A stretch of DNA of 64,000 nucleotides from Rhizobiaceae bacterium (lineage in GTDB: Bacteria > Pseudomonadota > Alphaproteobacteria > Rhizobiales > Rhizobiaceae), in contig JAEPQK010000002.1 of NCBI GenBank assembly GCA_017640615.1, forward strand, positions 372,001 to 436,000. Direction: 5' to 3'. The notes beneath the pieces are model-generated. The model made no database searches, had not been told where the DNA came from, and saw only the letters and a list, made by a program, of their open reading frames with translations. Positions 57,874 to 64,000 of this stretch are shown here, piece by piece (position 1 is the first letter of the stretch; each line of letters starts with the position of its first letter). Made by a program: the position numbers and the translations under genes.

Positions 57874-58298
57874 GCCGCTTTGCGCTTGCGGCTGTGATAG
57901 GTCAAAGCCATTGCAATACAGTGCTTTAGTGCGTCGGCCGGAATCCGTTTGTCAGCCCTGAAAAGCACCGCGCGCGTGCCCTCGAACTCGAACAGGCCCG
58001 GATAGTTGGTCTCGAACTGACGGGTCAGGTCGGTCTGGCAATGCACGAAAAGCGCATATGCATGCTGCGCCGATTTCGGCACGCCGAGCCTGATTGTGCT
58101 GCCGCTTGCCGTGTCAGGTGTCAGATAGGAGGGCTGGCCCCATTTCAACGTCTCTTCCAGCCGGCCGACGCCCGCAGTCTGAGCCGCCGCCTCAAAGATC
58201 AGTGTCCGCACGGCGAGCAGGCCCGAGCGCGCCGCGGCAGGCAAGGCGTCGAATGCCGCTTCGACATTCCAGTCGGTGAATTTCGGATTTACTGACAT
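57870..58298 (-). CDS. DUF1801 domain protein
   Basis: A 142-residue cytoplasmic protein with ETLKWGQPSYLTPD and the basic tail RKRKAA. The same family as the genes at 37215 and 38183, but diverged. Function unknown. Convergent with the Mo enzyme gene by a 4-nt stop overlap. Confidence 0.82.
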   Translation of the reverse strand: MSVNPKFTDWNVEAAFDALPAAARSGLLAVRTLIFEAAAQTAGVGRLEETLKWGQPSYLTPDTASGSTIRLGVPKSAQHAYALFVHCQTDLTRQFETNYPGLFEFEGTRAVLFRADKRIPADALKHCIAMALTYHSRKRKAA

Positions 58299-58366
58299 CG
58301 CGGGGTGATGTTGCGGCCAGCGTCGTTGCGCGTCAACGCCGCCGGCAAAACGCTCCTGCCAATTCT

Positions 58367-58389
58367 GTCAGGGTGTAAACCGCGCCAGC
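58367..58389. repeat. 23-bp direct repeat, distal copy of the purN tail
   Basis: GTCAGGGTGTAAACCGCGCC (plus AGC) is identical to 58876-58898. This copy lies beyond the VOC gene and has no reading role. Similarity seems to continue a few bases past it in gapped form, suggesting an old duplication. Confidence 0.9.
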
Positions 58390-58402
58390 TGATGCTCGAT
58401 TG

Positions 58403-58849
58403 CTATTTTCCGCTGAGTTCTTCCGCCAGTCCGACGAGAATGCCTTCCGGACCACGAATATAGCAGAGCCGGTAAATGCCTTGGTAGTCGACGATCTCGC
58501 CGACCAGAGTTGCGCCCTGAGCTTCCAGTCGTTCGAGCGTTTCGTCAAGTTTCTCGACAGCGAACATCACGCGAAGATAGCCGAGCGAATTAACCGGGGC
58601 GCTGCGGTGATCGGCAATCACCGACGGTGCGAGAAAACGCGACAACTCAAGGCGGCTGTGGCCGTCAGGCGTTACCATCATCGCGATCTCGACGCGCTGG
58701 TCGCCAAGACCGGTAACGCGACCCGCCCATTCGCCATCGATCGTCGCTCGTCCCTCGAGTGTTAGACCAAGTTCGGTGAAAAACGAAATTGCGTCATCGA
58801 GGGATTCCACCACGATGCCGACATTGTCCATTCGCTTGACTGCAGACAT
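58403..58849 (-). CDS. VOC family protein (glyoxalase-like)
   Basis: A 148-residue protein with two betaalphabetabetabeta modules. KRMDNVGIVVESLDDAISFF is the typical first strand and helix; RGPEGILVGLAEEL is the last. It may be a lyase, dioxygenase or binding protein; metal ligands are not certain. It lies between two 23-bp direct repeats and just after purN, so it appears to be an inserted module. Confidence 0.88.
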   Translation of the reverse strand: MSAVKRMDNVGIVVESLDDAISFFTELGLTLEGRATIDGEWAGRVTGLGDQRVEIAMMVTPDGHSRLELSRFLAPSVIADHRSAPVNSLGYLRVMFAVEKLDETLERLEAQGATLVGEIVDYQGIYRLCYIRGPEGILVGLAEELSGK

Positions 58850-58875
58850 TTTCGATCTCTTGCGCGTGCAACCGC

Positions 58876-58898
58876 GTCAGGGTGTAAACCGCGCCAGC
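58876..58898. repeat. 23-bp direct repeat at the purN 3' end
   Basis: Proximal copy of the repeat; it contains the last codons and stop (TGA) of purN (LARFTP). Identical to 58367-58389, 509 bp apart. Confidence 0.9.
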
Positions 58899-59584
58899 GA
58901 TTCGATATCGACCACGCCGGTGTCGATCTCGGGCGCCACAAGCACGCTGTCGGCGCTTTCGCGCCGCGCCTTCACGCCGTCATAGACCACCCGGTCGCCC
59001 TGCATGCGCACTTTGCCTTCCGCGACCAGTCTCAGCGCTTGCGGGTAGAGCTTGTGCTCCATGCGTAGCACGCGGGCCGACAGGGTCGCCTCATTGTCGT
59101 CCAGCATCACCGGCACGGCGGCTTGTGCGATCACCGGCCCGGCATCGATCGCCGGCGTCACGAAATGCACGCTGCAGCCATGTATGCGCACACCGGCGTC
59201 CAGCGCTTGCCCATGCGGGTTGAGGCCTTTGAAGGAAGGCAGCAGGGAAGGGTGGATGTTGAGCACCCGGCCACCCCATTTGCGGACGAAGCCCGGCGAA
59301 AGCCGCCGCATATAGCCGCCAAGGCATACTATCTCGGCATTCAGTTCTTCCAGTGCCTCGTCGATAGCACCGTCATGGAGGTCGCGCGAGGCATGGTCGG
59401 CGCGATCGACGACGCGGGTTTCGATGCCGGCGCGCTTAGCAAATTCCAGCCCCGCCGCCTCCGGCTTGTCGGACACCACGCCCACGATGCGGGCCGGATA
59501 GCCGACTTCCTCCGCCGCGCCCACGAGCGCCGCCATATTCGAGCCGCGGCCCGAAATCATCACGACGGTGCGCTTTCTTTCCAT
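58877..59584 (-). CDS. purN: Phosphoribosylglycinamide formyltransferase
   Basis: Third step of purine synthesis, using formyl-THF. The 235-residue protein has the ISGRGSNM start, NIHPSLLPSFKG, and the catalytic His/Asp region HGCSVHFVTPAIDAGPVI. It starts 2 nt after the purM stop. The C-terminal 20 residues extend beyond the E. coli enzyme and end in the sequence duplicated downstream. Confidence 0.96.
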   Translation of the reverse strand: MERKRTVVMISGRGSNMAALVGAAEEVGYPARIVGVVSDKPEAAGLEFAKRAGIETRVVDRADHASRDLHDGAIDEALEELNAEIVCLGGYMRRLSPGFVRKWGGRVLNIHPSLLPSFKGLNPHGQALDAGVRIHGCSVHFVTPAIDAGPVIAQAAVPVMLDDNEATLSARVLRMEHKLYPQALRLVAEGKVRMQGDRVVYDGVKARRESADSVLVAPEIDTGVVDIESLARFTP

Positions 59585-59586
59585 GC

Positions 59587-60651
59587 TCAAATCTCCAGCC
59601 TGCGACGGTAGACCACCCCGGATTCGCGCCGGGCAATCACCTGCCCAATCGGCGTGACCGCCTCGCCCTCCTGCTGCAGCACTGCCGCGACTTGCGCTGC
59701 CTGGCCAGCCGCTACCACCGCGATCATGCCGATGCCGCAGTTGAATGTACGCAACATCTCGTCGGCTGCAACGCCGCCGGTTTTTGCGAGCCACGAAAAG
59801 ACGGGCGGAACCTCAATCGCGTCCAGCGCGACTTCCGCCGCAAAAACGTCGGGCAGCACGCGCGGAAGGTTTTCCGGAAAGCCGCCGCCGGTGATATGCG
59901 CCAGCGCCTTGATGCCGTGCGTCGAACGCATCGCGTTGAGAAGCGGCCGCACGTAGATGCGCGTGGGTTCGAGCAGCGCCGCACCCAGCTTCTTGCTGTC
60001 GTCGAAAGGCGCTGCCTCATCCCAGCCCAGTCCGCTCATCTCCACGATGCGTCGCACCAGCGAATAGCCGTTGGAGTGCACGCCGCTCGAAGCAAGGCCG
60101 AGCAGCACGTCGCCTTCCACTATGTCGTCGGTGGGCAGAAGCTGGCCGCGTTCGGCGGCCCCCACCGCAAAGCCGGCGAGGTCGTAGTCGCCTTGCGCAT
60201 AAAGCCCCGGCATCTCGGCCGTTTCGCCGCCGATCAGTGCGCAGCCTGCCTGGCGGCAGCCTTCCGCTATGCCGGCCACGATCGAAGCGCCCTGGTCGGG
60301 GTCGAGCTTGCCGGTCGCGAAATAGTCGAGGAAAAACAGCGGTTCGGCCGCCTGCACCACCAGATCGTTGACGCACATGGCAACAAGATCGACGCCAATC
60401 GTGTCGTGAATGCCGGTCTCGATTGCGATCTTGAGCTTGGTACCCACGCCGTCATTGGCGGCAACAAGAACCGGGTCTTTGAAGCCAGCGGCCTTGAGGT
60501 CGAACAGCCCGCCAAATCCGCCGATTTCGCCGTCCGCGCCTGGCCGCCGGGTCGACCGCACCAGCGGTTTGATCTTCTGCACCAGTTCGGTACCGGCATC
60601 GATGTCGACGCCCGCCTCCGCATAGGTGAGGCCGTTCTTGCCGCCGCTCAT
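59587..60651 (-). CDS. purM: Phosphoribosylformylglycinamidine cyclo-ligase
   Basis: Forms aminoimidazole ribotide from FGAM with ATP. The 354-residue protein has the GVGTKL and [10 protein letters not shown] motifs of the AIR synthetase fold. ATG 60651 ([17 protein letters not shown]) is the family start; longer in-frame openings are unlikely. It forms the purM-purN unit. Confidence 0.97.
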   Translation of the reverse strand: MSGGKNGLTYAEAGVDIDAGTELVQKIKPLVRSTRRPGADGEIGGFGGLFDLKAAGFKDPVLVAANDGVGTKLKIAIETGIHDTIGVDLVAMCVNDLVVQAAEPLFFLDYFATGKLDPDQGASIVAGIAEGCRQAGCALIGGETAEMPGLYAQGDYDLAGFAVGAAERGQLLPTDDIVEGDVLLGLASSGVHSNGYSLVRRIVEMSGLGWDEAAPFDDSKKLGAALLEPTRIYVRPLLNAMRSTHGIKALAHITGGGFPENLPRVLPDVFAAEVALDAIEVPPVFSWLAKTGGVAADEMLRTFNCGIGMIAVVAAGQAAQVAAVLQQEGEAVTPIGQVIARRESGVVYRRRLEI

Positions 60652-60851
60652 CGGTATGCTGCCACGGATAGGTTGGACATGTCGCGCTCTTCGCATGAAG
60701 CCGCCGCACCCGCAAGCACGCCACAATGCTCAGCCACAGGCCTTTGACAACGAGGCATGCGGCTCTGGCCCTTGAACCCGGGCGGGCGCGCCGCCATGTT
60801 CTCTTCGGCGGGACATTGGCCCGCATCGCGGCAAATGCACATGGTGCAAAA

Positions 60852-61409
60852 TTGACGATCCCGAACCTTATCACATTGCTGCGGTTTCTTCTCGTGCCGG
60901 CCATCGTCTATGCGATGCTGGAAGGCGCGATGGGCTGGGCTCTCGCCGGCTTCCTGATCGCGGGCATTTCGGACGGCGTCGACGGTTTTGTCGCGCGCCA
61001 TTTCGATCAGCGGTCGGAACTCGGCACCTATCTCGATCCGATCGCCGACAAGCTGCTGCTTGTCTCGGTATTCGTTGTGCTGGGGCTGATGAGCGAATTG
61101 CCGCTGTGGCTGGTCATCGCCGCTGTTTCGCGCGATCTGCTCATTGTCGGTGGCGTCGTACTGTCAGGCCTGCTCGGACATCCGGTGGAAATGAAGCCAC
61201 TGATGGTCTCCAAGGCCAATACGGCGGTGCAGATCATTCTGGCAGCCGCGGTGCTCTTCGAACTCGCGCTTGGCACGGCCTTTGGCGATCTGCGGTTCTG
61301 GCTGGTGCTGTTGTCGGGCGGCTTGACCGGCGCGTCCGCCGCGGCCTATCTCGTGGCCTGGCTGAGGCATATGAACGGCTATGGCGAAAGCGAAAACCCG
61401 AACCTCTAG
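60852..61409 (+). CDS. CDP-alcohol phosphatidyltransferase family protein
   Basis: A 185-residue membrane protein with the CDP-OH-P motif DGVDGFVARHFDQRS...GTYLDPIADK intact and about five helices. It is like PgsA but not the same clade; the lipid head group it transfers is unknown. I start at TTG 60852, which gives the common opening TIPNLITLLRFLLVPA; the frame is also open to ATG 60726. It overlaps the PerM-like gene by 29 nt. Confidence 0.86.
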   Translation: MTIPNLITLLRFLLVPAIVYAMLEGAMGWALAGFLIAGISDGVDGFVARHFDQRSELGTYLDPIADKLLLVSVFVVLGLMSELPLWLVIAAVSRDLLIVGGVVLSGLLGHPVEMKPLMVSKANTAVQIILAAAVLFELALGTAFGDLRFWLVLLSGGLTGASAAAYLVAWLRHMNGYGESENPNL

Positions 61410-62586
61410 AAGCGCCTCGTCGCGCGCGGCAGATGGCGCGTCCGACAAGGCGAAGGGGTCGGCCAAGCCGACCACCGTGGTGGAACTCGGACCAGGCGCG
61501 ATGGCTGCGATCGATATTCGCCGCCAGGTCGCCTTCTGGCTGTTGACCGCGGCGATCTTTATCGCATTCCTCTATATCTTCAGCTCGATCCTGCTGCCCT
61601 TCCTGGCCGGCATGATCCTGGCCTATTTCCTTGACCCGGTGGCCGATTGGCTCGAACGCCTCGGGCTTTCGCGGCTGGCGGCGACCATTGTCATTCTCGT
61701 CGGTTTTCTGCTGGTCTTCGTGCTCGGCCTGATGGTGGTGATCCCGGTTCTGGGGTCGCAGTTCGCAGGGCTAATTGCACAGCTGCCTGACTATCTGTCA
61801 CGGCTGCAGGACCTGATCACCCGCTACGATCCGGGCTGGCTTGAAGAGAATGTCGGCGTCGATCCGGCCTCATTGCGCGAAAATCTGAGTGCGCTGCTCA
61901 GCCAGGGCGCGAGCTTCCTGTCGACGCTCGCCCAGTCGATCTGGAACTCGGGCCGCGCACTCATCGATATTGCCGGCCTCTTCGTCGTCACCCCGGTGGT
62001 CGCCTTCTATATGCTGCTCGATTGGGACCGCATGATCGCCCGCATCGATGGCTGGGTGCCACGCGACCATCTGCAGACGGTGCGTAGGCTGGCATCCGAG
62101 ATCAATCGGTCGACCGCAAGTTTCGTGCGCGGGCAGGGCACGGTCGGCCTCATCATGGGCATCAGCTACGCGATCGGGCTCACCCTTGTCGGTCTCAACT
62201 TCGGTCTGCTGATCGGCCTCATCGCCGGTCTGATCGGCTTCATTCCCTATGTCGGCTCGGTGGTTGGGCTGGTGCTTTCGGTCGGAGTCGCACTCGTCCA
62301 GTTCTGGCCCGAATGGCAATGGGTCGCGGCGGTTGCCGGGATCTTCTTTGCCGGCCAGATGATCGAGGGTAACATTCTCCAGCCCAAGCTGGTGGGCAGC
62401 AGCGTTGGCCTGCATCCGGTCTGGCTCATGTTCGCGCTGTTCGCCTTCGGCCTTCTGTTCGGCTTTGTAGGTCTGCTGATCGCCGTGCCTGCCGCGGCCG
62501 CGATTGCGGTTCTGGTGCGCTTCGCCATCGATCAATATCTGGAATCGCCGGTTTATCGCGGCTCGAGCGGCGGCGACGCCCAATAG
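61381..62586 (+). CDS. AI-2E family transporter (PerM-like)
   Basis: A 401-residue membrane protein with a Lys/Ala/Ser-rich N-terminus and about eight helices. The late signature GLIGFIPYVGSVVGLVLS and GNILQPKLVG are family hallmarks. Known members export AI-2 or exchange Na+/H+, so the substrate is open. Lies in a purM/CDP-OH-P/PerM/HdaA neighbourhood that is preserved in Rhizobiales. Confidence 0.9.
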   Translation: MAKAKTRTSRSASSRAADGASDKAKGSAKPTTVVELGPGAMAAIDIRRQVAFWLLTAAIFIAFLYIFSSILLPFLAGMILAYFLDPVADWLERLGLSRLAATIVILVGFLLVFVLGLMVVIPVLGSQFAGLIAQLPDYLSRLQDLITRYDPGWLEENVGVDPASLRENLSALLSQGASFLSTLAQSIWNSGRALIDIAGLFVVTPVVAFYMLLDWDRMIARIDGWVPRDHLQTVRRLASEINRSTASFVRGQGTVGLIMGISYAIGLTLVGLNFGLLIGLIAGLIGFIPYVGSVVGLVLSVGVALVQFWPEWQWVAAVAGIFFAGQMIEGNILQPKLVGSSVGLHPVWLMFALFAFGLLFGFVGLLIAVPAAAAIAVLVRFAIDQYLESPVYRGSSGGDAQ

Positions 62587-62600
62587 AAAGTCACGGCGCC

Positions 62601-63299
62601 ATGGCCGACCGTCCCCCGCGACAGATCGCGCTTGAATTCAGCCGCGACCCGGCGCTGAGCCGCGCCGATCTGGTCGTAAGCTCGGCCAATTCCGATGCTG
62701 TGGCGCTCATCGACGCGTGGCCGTCATGGCCGGCAAATGTCGTGGTGATCGCTGGGCCGGTCGGTTCCGGCAAAACCCATCTGGCTTCGATCTGGCGTGA
62801 GGAGGCGGACGCAGGTGCTGCCGACCGCCGCAAGCTTGGCCCGGCAGTGCTCGACACGCTGGCCGAGCGGCCGCTGCTGATCGACGATGCCGATGCCGGC
62901 GGTCTCGACGAAAACGGCCTTTTCCATGCCATCAACGCCGCGCGCGAAGCCGGCACCCATATTCTGCTGACCGCCCGGCGCTTTCCGCTTGGCTGGGGTG
63001 TCGCGCTGCCGGATTTGCGCTCGCGTCTTGGCGCTGCCTCAACCGTCGAAATCCGCGAGCCCGACGATCTGCTTCTGGCCGGCGTAATCACCAAGCTTTT
63101 TGCCGACCGGCAGGTGGAGATCGACCCGCAGGTCGTGCAGTTTCTGGTCAAGCGCATCGAGCGCTCGCTGGCGACCGCGATCGACGTGGTCGAGCGGCTG
63201 GACCGCGCAGCGCTCGAAAACAAGAGCCGCATCACCCGGCAACTCGCGTCGGCGGTGCTTGGCAGCTCCGATTCAGGGCAGGGCACGTTGGCGATTTAG
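62601..63299 (+). CDS. hdaA: DnaA-related replication regulator, HdaA-like
   Basis: A 232-residue AAA+ protein related to the DnaA centre. Walker A GPVGSGKTH is at 52-60 and the last third resembles the DnaA lid region. A short N-terminal sequence RQIALEF (7-13) resembles a beta-clamp-binding motif, as in Caulobacter HdaA, which with the clamp promotes DnaA-ATP hydrolysis after initiation. Lacks the DNA-binding domain of DnaA. Starts 14 nt after the PerM-like gene. Confidence 0.88.
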   Translation: MADRPPRQIALEFSRDPALSRADLVVSSANSDAVALIDAWPSWPANVVVIAGPVGSGKTHLASIWREEADAGAADRRKLGPAVLDTLAERPLLIDDADAGGLDENGLFHAINAAREAGTHILLTARRFPLGWGVALPDLRSRLGAASTVEIREPDDLLLAGVITKLFADRQVEIDPQVVQFLVKRIERSLATAIDVVERLDRAALENKSRITRQLASAVLGSSDSGQGTLAI

Positions 63300-63346
63300 C
63301 CACGAATGGCGCCCAACGCCGCTTGGATTTGGAGGTTTCGGAAAAG

Positions 63347-63421
63347 TGGCTCCCCGGGCCGGATTCGAACCAGCGACCAACCGGTTAACAGCCGGTTGCT
63401 CTACCGCTGAGCTACCGGGGA
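63347..63421 (-). tRNA. tRNA-Asn (anticodon GTT)
   Basis: On the minus strand a 75-nt cloverleaf with encoded CCA. The acceptor pairs TCCCCGG with CCGGGGA; the D arm is AGCTCAGCGGTAGAGC; the anticodon loop CTGTTAA gives GTT; the T arm is GTTCGAATC. No integrase or attachment repeat is seen beside it. Confidence 0.97.
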
Positions 63422-63586
63422 ACAGCAATGCTCGCGAACGGCGGAGCCTATAGCAAACAGACTTCGCTTTGCAAAGCGCGGGCGTGGCAAAAAATGCCGC
63501 ACCGTATTTTTGCTCGCAATGTGCCCAAAATCACCTCACATAGCGGGCTGAAGCGGCGCCCTGACGCGCCAGAACCGACATTCGCG

Positions 63587-63910
63587 ATGGATATGAGCAC
63601 GAAACCGCAAATTGCAGACAGCGCTGCCGCGCACAATCCTGGCGAGGCTGTCGCCGACGGCGCGCCGAAGCCGGTGCGCATGAGGTTCATGGGCCGCGAA
63701 TTCGGTCTGCCGCGCTCGCGCCTGGTGCGCACCTCACTCGGTGTCGGCCTCATAATTCTGGGCACGCTGGGCTTCCTGCCCGTGCTCGGCTTCTGGATGA
63801 TCCCGCTCGGCGCGCTGATCCTGTCTTACGACTTCGCAGGCTTTCGTCGTTTGCGACGCCGTATCGCCGTCTGGTGGGGTTTGCGGCGCGCGCAGCGCGT
63901 CAGGAAATGA
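63587..63910 (+). CDS. Small membrane protein, hypothetical
   Basis: A 107-residue protein: a polar Ala/Asp-rich N-terminus, then two closely spaced hydrophobic segments (SLGVGLIILGTLGFLPVLGF and WMIPLGALILSYDF) and a strongly basic C-terminus (RRLRRRIAVWWGLRRAQRV). This is like the small PGPGW-type transmembrane family, but the match is not certain. ATG 63587 or 63593. No function known. Confidence 0.72.
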   Translation: MDMSTKPQIADSAAAHNPGEAVADGAPKPVRMRFMGREFGLPRSRLVRTSLGVGLIILGTLGFLPVLGFWMIPLGALILSYDFAGFRRLRRRIAVWWGLRRAQRVRK

Positions 63911-64000
63911 ACCGCTTGCGTGATTTCTTCGCGTCTGGTTCAAGATTCTCAGTAGAACAACCGTGGCCGTCTTGACGCCAATTCTGCCGCAACTTATTGA

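Noticed and set aside
63347-63421. tRNA-Asn as an integration site
   Set aside because: No integrase, no second copy of its 3' end and normal gene content on both sides.

Overview
The window reads as a chromosomal segment of a GC-rich alphaproteobacterium of the order Rhizobiales, most like Mesorhizobium and relatives. This rests on gene orders typical of that group (purF-cvpA-radA-alr-dnaB; rpsF-rpsR-rplI; fabD-fabG-acpP-fabF-mltG-yicC-gmk; lptF-lptG-lptD-surA-pdxA-rsmA; purM-purN next to a CDP-alcohol transferase, a PerM-type protein and an HdaA-type protein). Frequent GTG/TTG starts, an acidic-tailed L9 protein, an HWE histidine kinase and rhizobial-type palindromic intergenic repeats agree with it. 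The genus is an inference from gene content only.

Layout. 1-1056: a truncated SDR gene, then a guanidinium exporter (sugE/gdx) behind a clear two-hairpin guanidine-II (mini-ykkC) riboswitch. 1065-7201: minus-strand block purF, cvpA, radA, alr, dnaB (purines, recombination repair, cell wall, replication). 7544-9108: a small membrane protein and a cyclopropane fatty acid synthase. 9270-10956: rpsF-rpsR-rplI, interrupted by a paired palindromic repeat. 11295-16534: secreted protein, SulP transporter plus universal stress protein, and a LysR regulator divergent from an MDR oxidoreductase. 16567-19922: HWE sensor kinase and a two-gene ABC exporter. 20108-26501: fatty acid synthesis, then mltG, yicC and gmk. 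26504-34059: minus-strand envelope operon lptF-lptG-lptD-surA-pdxA-rsmA, in which pdxA seems to need a CTG start. 34415-36364: pepA and holC. 36361-38589: a small accessory patch with a methyltransferase, two DUF1801 genes (one frameshifted) and a lower-GC AbiU2-like gene between them. 38710-44774: ABC-F protein, crotonase, hypothetical secreted and membrane proteins, DinB, GST, ndk. 44915-50783: GGDEF-EAL protein, moaE, moaD, pgsA, uvrC. 50780-57873: pteridine-reductase-like SDR, Ca/Na antiporter, outer-membrane barrel, GST, secreted RNase T2 with a Cys-containing partner, and a molybdopterin oxidoreductase. 57870-63910: DUF1801 protein, a VOC protein bracketed by 23-bp direct repeats, purN, purM, CDP-alcohol transferase, PerM-like protein, HdaA-like protein, tRNA-Asn and a small membrane protein.

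Most of the window is housekeeping. I do not see a complete new multi-gene system. The points most worth a second look are the apparent CTG start of pdxA, the DUF1801/AbiU2-like/DUF1801 patch with its single-base frameshift, the VOC gene flanked by copies of the purN tail, the two families of inverted palindromic repeat pairs, and the palindrome between the LysR and MDR genes.
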